Below, piece after piece: positions 1-10,640 of a stretch of 64,000 bases of DNA. The notes below the pieces were generated by a model that saw only the letters and a program-made list of their open reading frames with translations, made no database searches and was not told where the DNA came from. The DNA is from Promerops cafer. Its lineage: Eukaryota > Chordata > Aves > Passeriformes > Nectariniidae. The stretch lies in the NCBI GenBank assembly GCA_013398275.1, contig VZSE01010057.1, positions 693,183 to 757,182 of the forward strand, given 5' to 3'. Numbering within the stretch: the first letter of the stretch is position 1; the number at the start of each line of letters is the position of its first letter. A program made the translations under genes and the position numbers.

Positions 1-3000
1 CAATCCCATGGGAGTGGTCTGCACAGGGGCTTCATGCTTGGTAGATGAGTGACATTCCCTATGGCTCAGCAGTGCAGCTGGGACAGGCCTGCTGCCACCT
101 TCCCTTGCTCCCTGAGTCCCAGCAGCCCTTCCTGCCTCAGTTTCTCTGCCTGGGCTATAGGAATCAGCCTGCCTTGTAGGATCTCGTGAGCAGAATGTCC
201 TGGTTGTACACAGCCCCTTGGCCATCCCTAACCTCTCTGTGAAGCCACCCAACTCTGCACAGGGCTCAGGGTGCCAGTGAGTGCCTTTGCCATGGGGGCA
301 GCAACCAGTGCCTAGATCACACCGGCTCTCACGTGCCTGGCTGTGTCAGTGTCACATCACCCCCTTGCAGGGAATGTGTTTTGGGGGGGCTGTCTCCAAC
401 ATGACCCCCATGCCTGCCCTGTCCCATGGTTCACTCACTGCAGGGAAGGTGCTGCAGGGCTGCTGCAGCAGGGGGATGTGAGTCCCCGGCTGCTCCGGTG
501 CGGGTCAGACACTGTGCACAGGGCTCCTCCTTCACCTCCCTGGGCAAAGTTCACTCAGAGCAGTTTGTAGTTGCTCAGGTTAAATCTCAGCACTGGCTGT
601 GCAACAGAAAATGCTTGAGCTTGTTCCCCCATACTGAGGCCCTGGCTGAAACCCAGGATGTCTCTGCATGCCACATGGACACTCTGTGCCTCAGTTCCCC
701 TCCTCGCATTTCCTGAGGCTGTTTTTAATTTAGGCAGAGTCTGTTTTTCTCTGGGTGCAAATAATATCCCAGTTCCTGAGCATCCTTGGTAGCATTTAGT
801 GGCTGTGAGTTGTGGCCAAGTAAAGGGTCAGTCCTTATCCCCAAACCAGCCTTTTTTCACACCAAATATGTGTGCCATAAGGCTCTGTGCTTGCACCATG
901 ATGGCATAGGGACCTTTCTCCGTAGTGCCATGGACTCCTGACTTAAATCCTTTTCCAGTAGCTGGCCAAGCAAATGAGCTTTTTCAAGAGGTGAAAGAAG
1001 CAGTCTGTGTCCTTAGACCAGGGATCTCACAGAGGCAAAAGAATGCTGAGGGCCCGATCCAAGCATGCCTGCACGTGTCCAGCTCCTGGCGTGGCTCTGG
1101 CTGCATGTCTCCATCATTCCAGCTCCTGCTCCTCTTCACTGGCTTCACTTCTGTCCCAGTGATCAATGGGCTCTGGTTGGGCTGGAAAACAGCACAAACA
1201 GAGGCATTTACAAACCCGCTGTCTCTCCAACAGGGCCATAACTCAGACTCCCCGTCACCGTGGGGAATGGGAGGCAGGAACTCCTGCTTTGGTGGCAGCA
1301 GCAGCACCATTTTTCCTCTCGTAGTAAATGTGTTACTTGGGGATAATTTACCTGCTTATGTCAAGTTTTAAAAAGAAACAGACTGGCCTCTGAGCAGCTC
1401 CTGACACTTGCAGTGTGCGTGGCATGAGCACACATCTGCCCAGAGAAAAGAAATCAGCTAAGCTGAAAGGACCTGTTTGCAAATGCCTGCACTTTGGAGC
1501 TGCAGTCTCGGCGTGTAGGCCCTGGTGTCTAGTACTGAGATCTTGCCACAGTCCATCCCTCCCTGGGGTCTCCAGGGTCTGCAGCCACCTACTGGTTCTG
1601 GCAAGGCTTCCCACCTGCACCGGGGGCTGCTTGGGGCTGGGTGTCCCACGTCTCCCGCAGCGTGCTGGGAGCATCCTCTGCCCCCGCCCCTTCTCCAGGT
1701 GCGCGGATCGGGGGGCTTGTGGGAGATGCTGGTGCAGGTGCCCTGTCGTCCGTGGCTGAAGACCAAGCTGGGGACCTAGGGCGGCTGAGATGCTGCTCCG
1801 GCCGGGCAGCCGCAGTCCTCGCCGGCAGCAGAGGGAGCTGGAGGACCGGGGATGGCAGCACGGGCAGGCAGAAGGAAGCTGGACTGGGCTGGGCTCCGTT
1901 GGGCTGGGCTGGGCTGGGCTGGGGAGCTCACGGAGCCCCACGACGCGAGAGACACCCCTCTTTACTCAGATCCTCCCCTAGCAGGGCAGCGGGAGGTGCT
2001 CCAGCCTGTGGACTGTCCCTTCAGCCCCGTGGTGTCACCCCTTAGACACATCACCCCTCTGGGCACCCAGCTCTGTGGTGGACACCTCCTGATCTGGCCC
2101 TTTATCCCCTGTCTGGGCTTTTAGGGTCTCAGCCCCACTGTTTCATTCTGGGGAGCCATGTAGCCTCTCTCTGTGGCTATCAAGGCAATCAGCTCCCTTG
2201 TCCCCTCCCTGCAACACAGTGCTTCTCATCACCCTGAGGACCTGCTGGTGGGACAGCAAGGTCCCCAGGGAGCCTGGCTGGATGTGATGGGGTAAGGCCT
2301 CCATCCCTGGGAAGCATCCCAGGGCCAAGGTGGTAGGGTCCTACAGCACGTGGTGGGCACTTGTCACTGCCGTCCCCAAGTCTCCTTGCCCATAGGGAGC
2401 TGATTTATGTCTGGGCCAGCCTGCACTGACCTCCTGCTTGGGCTCAGGCTTTATAAGTAATGGCAGGTCAGTGGAGCTACAGCTGAAGTGAAGTGGCTGG
2501 TATGGGTCAGGGAGGGGGGATGCAGAACAGGGGGTGCTGAGGATCCCAGTTCCAATGGCACAGCTGCCCAGAGCAGTGAACAACAGGGGTGAAGCAGGTG
2601 TGGCTCCCAGTATACCCTCTCTACCCTGTCCCCTGCTCCTGAGCTCTCTATCTGACCATACTCTCCTTCTGTTTTAACCACAGGATGTTCTGGGTCAGTG
2701 GTATGAAGCCTGGAGAAGTGACTCTTTGTTGGGGAGAAACTGAGGCCCACATGGACTCATGGTTTCATGAACATCAACAGCAGAACCAGGTACCTGAGCC
2801 CAGCTCCTGCCCAGGACTCGGGGTGAGGAACCAGGAGGACCTGATACAGGTACAGCAGAGGGCAGTGCCACAGCTGGTGGCCTGAAATGTCCCCTTTGGT
2901 CTGTTGCTCTCACCTTCTGCTTGATCCATGAGCCTTAGCGTGCAGATATCTCCTGTGGGGGTACACCCCTCCTGTTCCCTCGTGACAGGGTTACCTCCAG

Positions 3001-3501
3001 ATCCCAGACCCTCAGTGTGCATGGGCCCTGTGCCACTTAGCCCCATCTCAGCATACTCCCTGTGTGTTTTGGCAGTAAGCCCTGTTTGTTTTCCCAGCTG
3101 GAGTGGATAACCAGCCCAGCACCCAGCCAGGCTATGGGAGCTGGGCTTTGGGGACAGCTATATCAGCTGCCACCCCAGTCCCTGCCTGCACCAACTGCTG
3201 AGGTGAGACCTGAACATGGCTGTAAATCTGGATATTTGTGTACCCACCAGGCAGCTGCTCCACATCCTAGGATGATGCCAGCCTGACCTGCCAGCCTAGT
3301 GGCCTAAGTTGGTTGAGGGGGGCCCTTGGGGGTGCAATAAAAAACACCCAGTGCCACTCCTGGCCACGCACTGAGTTCCCCTCTGTCCAGCAGTAAGGGA
3401 GAACATTTTTGCTGACACCCTGCCTTTGCTCTCTGCTTGGGAAGGGGGAGAACAGCAAAACATATCTGAGTTAGGCATTAGAACTTTCTCAAGGACAAGC
3501 T
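1..3501. other. Intergenic GC-rich DNA, no supported gene
   Basis: I see no exon with plausible splice sites and a recognisable protein. The open frames here are short, rich in Pro, Ser and Gly, overlap one another on both strands and match no family I know. A short GGGCT tandem repeat lies at 1901-1923. The segment at about 1640-1860 is locally CpG-rich but shows no clear coding content. Confidence 0.5.
1901..1923. repeat. Short (GGGCT)n tandem repeat
   Basis: Four consecutive copies of the pentamer GGGCT followed by GGG. A similar imperfect copy lies just upstream, at about 1885-1896. This is simple-sequence DNA in GC-rich surroundings, and I infer no function. Confidence 0.8.
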
Positions 3502-4028
3502 ATACTGATGCCTTTACCTGGGCTTGGAATTAGGAGCCAAACACAGTTAGAGGGGAGAAAGAGATTTTACCTCAGTTTATTAAGGATCCTTAGATCCAGG
3601 CAGGAGCACCCCGCAGGAATGCCCCCACCCCGGACTGATGCACTGAAAAAGGTCCCCGTGATGGTTTGCATATATAATTATAGATCTTGCATATTAGCAT
3701 ATCTACCATAGATTTCCCAATGGGAGGCTCAGGAGAAGCCCTCTTGTTAGGAATGTCCCCCCCTGCATGGGCCTGTCTTAGTTCACAGGATGTGTTCTGG
3801 AGAGGACCTTGGGTCTGGGGCTCTCTGATGCCCTAACTAGGATGTTTCCAAGATGTTTGGTCTCTTGGCTTAACAGAACTTTGGGTCTAAGCTAGTTATC
3901 AAGCTTAGGGAATTACAAGTATGTGGGCTAAAAGCACTTGGGATACATAAAAGCTGCATAAAAGTGTATATGAAGGGGGATATTAGAGGAGTATATGAAA
4001 AAGCAAAAAATCATCATGGCATCAATAC
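3502..4028 (-). mobile_element. Solo LTR of an endogenous retrovirus, with target-site duplications
   Basis: Read on the minus strand, this 519-bp element (3506-4024) begins TGATGCC and ends GGCATCA. That is a perfect 7-bp terminal inverted repeat bounded by the TG...CA ends typical of LTRs. It is flanked by a 4-bp direct repeat, ATAC, at 3502-3505 and 4025-4028, which reads as the target-site duplication. An AATAAA polyadenylation signal on the minus strand lies at 3576-3581, about 70 bp before the 3' end, as expected for the U3-R-U5 layout. An AT-rich stretch at about 3668-3685 could supply a TATA-like element. No gag, pol or env remnant flanks it, so it is a solo LTR left by recombination between two LTRs. 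A 4-bp duplication is usual for class I (gammaretrovirus-like) elements. The family is not identified. Confidence 0.85.
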
Positions 4029-6639
4029 CTGCCTGCCTGCCTGTGCTGGGACAGGCTCATTTTTGGTGAACAGTACAGCCAAGGGCTAGGGTGTGCAGGC
4101 TGCCAACCCCCTGGCTGGGCAGGCAGGGCTCTGCGAGCCTCTCCTGGCACTGCCTGGCCATCCCACAGGTGCAGTGGATCTGTCAAAGTCCTGCCAGGCT
4201 CCTGCTGCTGGTCACAAACTGAAGGGTGTGCTGGTGTCCAGAGTGACACTTGTGCTTTCCAGCTGGTAGCACACGTTTCTCTCCCATTTCTCAGCCAAGG
4301 AGTATTTCTGACTTTGCAAGGCTGCAGCGAGAGCTCCCATCCTTCTAAGCAACCCCTCCCCAACAAGTTTGTCAAGTCCTCCACATGATCCCATTGTAGG
4401 TTGTTTTTGCAGTGTTGTGGGGGTGATTTATCTTTTTGGGGTCCTTCTTAGGGCTAAGCTAAGGGTTCAGACAGCAGCAGCTTGAGGGCAATGCTTAAGC
4501 ATCACCCTTGAGCACTGGCCTCTGACAGGTCCAGGTGCAGCATCCAAAGCTCATCCCAGCTGGGGAAGCAAGTCCCCTGGTTGAACCTGCTGTAAAAGCA
4601 GGAACTTGGTGCATTCCCAGCTGGCTCTCAACAAAGGTGATTTGTTTAGAATAATTTCCATGGCCTCTGCACTTATTTTTGCTGCTGGATCCAGGAGAGC
4701 AGGTTTAATCTAGGCTGCTAGGCAGCACCAGAGGCTGAGTTTCATCCAGAAGAAGCTGTTGGAAGACTTTGCTCAGCTCTCACTCTGAATAGGTCTAAAA
4801 TTAGATCTAGGATACAAAAGTTGATGAGCAACAGATACATGAGTCTGGCTTCAGATTAGCAGCTTTTACAACAGAGCTGGGATGCTCCCACTGACAGTGG
4901 TTGCCATTTGGGATCAGTTCTGCTCCAGCAATATTTCAAGTTTGTCAAAGCCCCTTTGAAGGCCTGGGCAGGTGAAAGGAGCTGTAAATAAGTGTGAGCC
5001 TTAAGAAACTTCTGGAAATGACCAATAAATCCCCCAGGACATGACAGGAATAATTCAGGGATCCTTCCTGAAGAAACCTAGCTCTCCATTGTAAAGGAAA
5101 AGTACTTCCAAAAGCACGTTCAGAGCAACACAGTGTGGTTCCCAGGCAGGGAGTAGACTGTGTCCAAGCCTCCTTCTCCATCACCCAAGGACATTGACAT
5201 TCCTTGACAGGTCCCTGTACCACTTGCTCCCCATACCTTGCTGTGTCCTGCCTGGAATTATTAAGATGTATGGCACAAGCCAAATAAATGGAGAACCTGA
5301 GCCTACAGATTGCCTGGCACGAGGTAAATACATGCTGCATCTGGCCAGGACCTGCAGCAGGAGATGCTGCTCTGTGCTATCCTGTGGCCTGTAGAGTGTG
5401 TGTGGGGCTGCATCCCCTTGGCACCACCCTCATCAGGTCTGGTGAGGGCTGGAGGTTGCCCAGACCTTCCCTTCATATAGAAAAGATGGGAAAACTCCAT
5501 TGGTGTGGCCCCTCAGCACATCTGCACGGTGCAGTCAGGGATAGGTCCAGCCACACAGACGGGCCCTGGTGGCAGTGCCACTGCTCCTCTCTCAGGAGCT
5601 GGACTGGAGGTGCTGTTGGGTGTCTCCACAGCCCACTGAGACACCCCACAAGTCTGACTCACATCTGTGAGTGCTCTTCAGATCTCCGAGGAGAGGACGG
5701 GGAATGAGTTGTCACTTGTACATCTCTTTCTCCCAGTGAAAACACCCAAGGAGGCTGGGGATGTGGGGTGGGCAGAGGTGCAGAGGGAGACCAGACCTAC
5801 CTCCTTGCTGGCGAGTGGTGTGCAGGCAGCTGGGTGGCAGTGGGGAGGTGTGGGGGCAGTGGGGAAGGTGCCTGCCTGCACAGTCTGGGCACCCCATCCG
5901 GGCTGTGGGGTGTTTATCCCCACTGTGCACCCGTGGCAGGGGCTGACTCCTCCATTCCCCCAGCAGGTGCTCCCACCTCACTGGCAGCTGTGGTGTCCTT
6001 GTCACCAAGGGCACAGCCATCGGTGTGCTCCGTGGGTGCGGACACGCAGAGCTCCTGGAGGGACCGACCCCCCCACACAGTGCCCTCTCCCAGTCCTGTC
6101 TGAAAGCAAGTCGCTGCTTCCCATGAGCATCCCACGGACCCCTGTTCAGCCCCGTCAATGGCCACCCCCCTTCTGTCCCCACAGGACCCGGTGGTCAGTG
6201 TTGGTGTCCCTGCTCCACAGCGGCTGAGCCTCTTCCCAGGGTGACACTGTCCCGCCCGTCCCCTCTCTGCCGCGCAGCGCTCCCCCTGCCACTTCACATG
6301 CTGCAGCAGATGGTGGAGGTGATATTAGTCTCCGAGTGACACATTTGACGGTGGCCGTGTCCCCCCTCCTCCCTTCGCCCTGGATGGGGGAACCTTGAGC
6401 CCACCTGGCAGAGGCAAGATGGGCAGGCACAGGCTGAGGGATCCCCCAGCCCCCACCGCTCCTGCACACCCCCAGACATCTGCACTTCTTGTCCATCTGG
6501 ATCCCCACCAAAGCCCTCTCCCAAGGCTCTGGGGCACCAGGGCAGCTGGGGGACATCGTCCCTGAGGGCGAGTGCCCTTCACCGTGGGGCGTTTGAGGGG
6601 GGGGACTAGGTGGGAGCCGGGCACCAGGGACTCCTGTTC
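4029..6639. other. Intergenic DNA, no supported gene
   Basis: No recognisable exon, RNA gene or repeat family. The overlapping open frames around 5.7-6.6 kb occur on both strands, are rich in Pro, Gly, Cys and Trp, and look like by-products of GC-rich sequence. Confidence 0.45.
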
Positions 6640-6965
6640 ATTCTCCGTTTTCTGCCTTAATTAGAACCCGGAGAGACCAGGCGAAATCGCATTAGCGCGG
6701 GGCCCCGGTGCGCTGAGCCATCCATCTTTTTTTATTACAGCGTAATGGGGCTGCTCGCGAGGCGCCGTGCGATTTGTCACAGGCCTCGTTCCCTGATAAC
6801 GGGCATTTGTCATCACTTTCTTCCCGTGTTAATGTCATCATCGGCGAGCTGACAGGCAGACCCGTTGAGGGAGCACTGGCGACAGACCACATCCGTCAAC
6901 CTAATATTTCCATGGCTGTGGGGATCAGCCGGGCTGCGAACACACATTAAAGCGCTTATGAGGGG
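6640..6965. promoter_or_regulatory. Candidate conserved non-coding element
   Basis: An island of balanced composition inside GC-rich surroundings, with dense motifs for developmental regulators. TTAATTAG lies near 6657, a TTTTTATTAC homeobox-type run near 6729, and TGACAG (MEIS/TALE core) near 6850. It also holds many CpGs in otherwise unremarkable sequence. It has no open reading frame with splice support. The texture is that of a vertebrate developmental enhancer, but I infer conservation and cannot see it. Confidence 0.45.
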
Positions 6966-6984
6966 AGGGGAAAAAGAAAGGGGG

Positions 6985-6989
6985 NNNNN
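6985..6989. other. Assembly gap (5 N) in a poly-purine tract
   Basis: Five N bases inside a G/A-only stretch (about 6960-7020). The unresolved bases most likely mark a homopolymer the assembly could not read through. Length and sequence here are unreliable. Confidence 0.95.
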
Positions 6990-7019
6990 GGGGGGAGGGA
7001 AAAAAGAAGGGGGGGGGGT

Positions 7020-7245
7020 GGGTGTTTCATTAATTAAAATGTTAGTGTGAGAGCGTGAGCGTGTGTGCGGGTGGCACTGCGTGGGGACGGGGGGGCCGCG
7101 GCGCGGGAGGGCGCGGGGCGGGGCGGGTGCGGCGCGGTGGCCTTTTAACGGAGCTCGCATCAGCTCCTGAAACCCATTTAAAAGATATTTGGGACTGGGG
7201 AATCAGCGGTGAGCACGGTGGAAAGGTCATTGTTAATAAGGGAGA
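7020..7245. promoter_or_regulatory. CpG-dense block with flanking AT-rich motifs; candidate element
   Basis: A very CpG-rich core (about 7078-7145) lies between TTAATTAAAA at about 7030 and a TTTAAAAGATATTTGGGA-type segment at about 7178-7195. It could be a small CpG island, for example the promoter of a non-coding transcript, or part of the enhancer cluster starting at 6640. No open frame supports a protein-coding first exon. Confidence 0.35.
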
Positions 7246-7701
7246 GCACATGGGAGCACGTGGGGAGGGCGCAGGCATGGCCAGTGGAGGATGGAGGAGA
7301 TTGTCATCCCCCTGGAGCGGGGGCGTGTTTGTCCCACGGGGAGTGGTTGAGCCACTTCTGTCATGAAGTGAGTGGCCTTAAATCTACATGGCAGAAGGAT
7401 GAGGTAGGGGGAAGGAAACCCTGGAGTGGGGTTGCTCCACAGCTGGCCAAGGGCAGGAGCGGGCTGTGGGATGGGCTGTGGGGCTGCGCCCCCTGCAAAC
7501 AGGGGTTTGGGACAGAGCTCTGCAGCTGCAAGGGGGCTCAGGTCCCCACCCCAGAATGTGTGGCTGTTGCCATGGAAATGGGTGGTGGCAACTGGGAGGA
7601 GCGGGTGTGTGGTACCTTGGGTTTTCCTGGCAGTGGGAGTTTGTTTTCTGTACTTTTCTAGGGTTCCTGTGTCATACAGAACAGGAAGGTTTGGTGTGCT
7701 C

Positions 7702-7751
7702 TTTTTTTTTTTTTTTTTTTTTTTTTTNTTTTTTTTTTTTTTTTTTTTTTT
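7702..7751. repeat. Poly-T tract of about 50 bp containing one N
   Basis: Uninterrupted T from 7702 to 7751 except an N at 7728. It may be a simple repeat or the oligo-A tail of an element inserted in reverse. I could not recognise a retroposon body beside it. The true length is uncertain because the assembly marks an ambiguous base. Confidence 0.9.
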
Positions 7752-8694
7752 CCCTTTAATTATCTTTTTTGGGGGTTTTTGAGGATTTGGGGATGGGCAT
7801 CTCAGTCAGATCTACCCAGCTCCCATGATGTACTGGTACAACCCCGATTTGCACTGCAAAATATGACTCCAGGAGCTCTTACACAAATGAGACCAAAGAT
7901 GCTGCTTCCTCACTCTAACCCCATCCTCAGGTTCCCCGGGAAAGTCCCCTGGTGCTCCCGACCTGTGGCTGGACACAGTGATAGTGAACAGGCCATGGCA
8001 GGGCACAGGCAGGCGTGGGCAGCACTGAAACCCTGCTGAGTGCACACAGGGGTCTGAAAATGTGGCTGCACAGAGCCTTCACCCCCATGTCCCCCATCCC
8101 AGGGATGGTCAAGGGCAGCCTGTGAAGAGGAACATGTCCCTTAGCCCAGGAAAGCTCACAACTTTCTTTCATTGTTTTTCTTCTTTTTCTTCTCTTCTGT
8201 CCTTCCTCGTTCCAGTCACAGGCTCTGTGCATGGGAAAGTCAGGTTTGGGATGAGGTGTGGGGTGTTTTTAGAGATCTGGGTCCTTTTTATGCGTGTGCA
8301 CATGAGCACACACTCCTGCACACACATCCCTCTAGGTCATTTCTGTAAGTGCACCCCAAACTTTGGCTCACTGGTGAGCACTGAGGATAGGTAGAGCTGG
8401 GAGGGGGTAGTTTTCTCCAGGTGCTGATGGGGAAACTGAGGCATGGAGCAAGGTTTTCCAGTCCTCATCCACGCTGTGGATCATCCACATCAAACAGGCC
8501 ATCCCATCACCAGCAGCATACAACAAGTCTGCAGACATCAGGGAAAAGCTGTGCAGGAAATTTTCTTAGGACTGCCCAGCAGTGGTCAGGCTCCCAACCC
8601 TGTGACATCCCCGACACCCCCGGCAGCAAACCCTGCCACCAAACCTCCCTCCACTCCAGCTCCCTGCCATAAATCACTGCCCTGCATTGGCCGA

Positions 8695-9060
8695 GGACCT
8701 TTTAAAAAGGATTTATTAGGGGGGATTTAAGCACGGGCAGCGATACGGTTTCATAAATCGAAAGGCAATAGTGCTCATCGTTACCGGCCCGCCCGGGGGG
8801 GGCACCCCTGCTCCCCCCGTTCCCACGGCCCTGTAACAGCTCCTCCCCGGCACCGCTGCTCCGCCGCTCCCCTTCCTCCCCGTCTGTGGAGACCGCGAGT
8901 GTGGAAAATCCCCAGACAGGGAGTGTAAATGCTTGTTCTTTGTAAATGAAGAACATAATTAACATTAAATTAAGGTAATACAAATGAAGACAACACAGAG
9001 CCTGACAGGATGAGTGTTTGGGGAGGCAGTAGAGAGAAGTGATTCATATTTTTAATTTAC
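8695..9060. promoter_or_regulatory. Candidate conserved non-coding element
   Basis: Two AT-rich, motif-rich segments (about 8700-8785 and about 8905-9060) flank a C-rich core (8785-8880). Visible motifs include TTTCATAAATCG near 8748, a HOX/CDX-like site, and ATTAACATTAAATTAAGG near 8957, with tandem homeodomain cores. No coding frame is supported. This is an inference from composition and motif density. Confidence 0.4.
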
Positions 9061-9119
9061 TGTACAAATAGACTAGCAGGGCTGGGGGGAAAAGGGCCAT
9101 CCAAGTGGAGTGGGTTTTT

Positions 9120-9440
9120 TTTTTTTTCCCCACTGTTGTTTTGCTGTGCTTTAAGCACACAATGACTATTAAAGTCAACTGCCCATATAATAGGACATCT
9201 CCTACATGACTGCTCTCCGAGAGGCTGCTTGCTGTAGCAATAAATTCTGGGAGTGCCATCTGCTGGTGCGCACCCTCCGCCGGGCACCCTCGCTCCGGCC
9301 GCCCGGCCCGGGCTAGTCCTGGCACCCCACAATTGCTGCAGAGACCTGCAGAGCACCAGCCACAGGTCTGCAGCCATCCATACAGAATTATTACATTTCT
9401 CACAGAGTAAGAAACACTTTCCCCCACCCAATTGTAAATT
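9120..9440. promoter_or_regulatory. Candidate conserved non-coding element containing a CTCF-type site
   Basis: Low-complexity-free sequence of intermediate GC, unlike its flanks. It includes a TTAAGCACACAATGACTATTAA-like stretch near 9150 (homeobox/NKX-like CACTTAA variants) and the CTCF motif annotated separately at 9253-9266. No coding frame is supported. Confidence 0.4.
9253..9266 (-). promoter_or_regulatory. CTCF-binding motif
   Basis: On the minus strand this reads CCAGCAGATGGCAC, which fits the CTCF core consensus CCASYAGRKGGCRS at every position. Such sites are insulators or loop anchors. The motif points toward lower coordinates. Occupancy cannot be judged from sequence. Confidence 0.6.
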
Positions 9441-10075
9441 TTTTTCATTATATATTTTTTTCTGAAGTTGAGTGGGTATTGTTGATGCCGGGGAAATATT
9501 TTAGGCTTTTAAAAGATAAGAATCACTGTTCTCCACCCCTCTGAAGTGCTGGGTTTCAGCTGAGTGTCTGTTACCCAGAAGACAGTAAAAAACCCCACCC
9601 ATTTTAGACTTTTACCTGCAGAAAGACTGTTGATCAGAGTCCATGAGAACTGCAGGCTGGACCTGGCTCTGCACTTTAAGGATATGAGAGCTGTGGTCTC
9701 AGTCTGGGGAGGCCCTGCTGAGGGATGACTTTCAGCCAGGAGGGAGCCAGGTTTATCATAGCACAAAAGTGTCCATGGGGCCATGACACCTGGAATGGGC
9801 ACACCTACACTCACCTCTGTGTCCTTGTTCCTTCCCTGGGAAACTCCTGGTACCACCAGGCAAAGGAAAAACAAAAGAAGGCACCAAGAGGACCCATTCC
9901 TTCCCTTCGCAGGCAGAAGATGCCCTGGGATGGTGCTGAAAGATTCCTCTGCTATGTGAAAACAGATAGGAATTTTCACTATTTGTGGGGGGGTGTGTCC
10001 TAATTTTGGGTGTGCAAACTTTTCCCTCTGGGTGACTTGTATCCTGGCAGTTATTACTGTGAGTAATGCTCCTGG

Positions 10076-10640
10076 GTCCAGGGCAGCCACTTGGCCAGCT
10101 TGCCCTTGAACACTTCCAGGGATGGGGTATCCACAACTTCTCTGGGCAACCTGTGCCAGTGCCTCGCCACTCTCACAGTAAAGAATTTCTCCCTAATATC
10201 CGATCTAAACCTGCTTTCTGTCAGTTTAAACAATTCTCCCTTGTCCTATCACTATGTGCCCTTGTACCAAGTCCCTTCCCAGATTCTTGCAGCCCCTTTA
10301 TCCAATGAAACCTGCCCAGAGCCTTCTCTTCTCCTCTCTAAGCAACCTCAGCCATCTCAGCCTGACTTCATAGGAGAGGTGCTCCAGCACTCTGAGCATC
10401 TTCATGGCCTCCTCTGGACTTGTTCCAGCAGGTCCATGTCCTTCCTGTGCTGAGGACCCCAGAGGTGGACGCAGCATTCCAGCTGGGAATCACTGGAGTG
10501 TACTAGAGGGACAGAATCCCTTGACCTGTTGGTCACACCTCTTGTGATGCAGCCCAGGTAATGACTGGCTTCCTGGGCTGCAGGCATGGATTGCAGGGTC
10601 ATGTCAAGTCTCTCATCCACCTCCAAGACCCTGAATCAGT
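10076..10640 (-). mobile_element. CR1 LINE fragment, 3' region
   Basis: The plus strand reads as the reverse complement of the familiar avian CR1 tail. It includes the blocks for 'CACTTCCAGGGATGGGG', 'CTGGGCAACCTGTGCCAGTG' and 'CAGTAAAGAATTTCT', then 'CTTGTCCTATCACTATGTGC', 'GAGCCTTCTCTTCTC', and further on 'GGAGGCCATGAAGATGCTC' read in reverse. The element is therefore inserted in minus orientation and is 5'-truncated, as most CR1 copies are. It has diverged moderately and has internal indels, and no intact reverse transcriptase is present. CR1 is the main LINE of birds and reptiles and is the best single clue to the organism. Confidence 0.9.

Noticed and set aside
1348..1941. A 197-codon minus-strand open frame
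   Set aside because: Low-complexity Pro/Ser/Arg-rich product, with other open frames overlapping on both strands and no splice or domain support. Typical of GC-rich DNA.
3502..4028. A full endogenous provirus
   Set aside because: Only one LTR is present. No internal gag, pol or env sequence and no second LTR lie nearby.
5667..6227. A 186-codon plus-strand open frame with overlapping minus-strand frames
   Set aside because: Frames are open on both strands over the same bases, composition is Pro/Trp/Cys-rich, and no family resemblance is seen.
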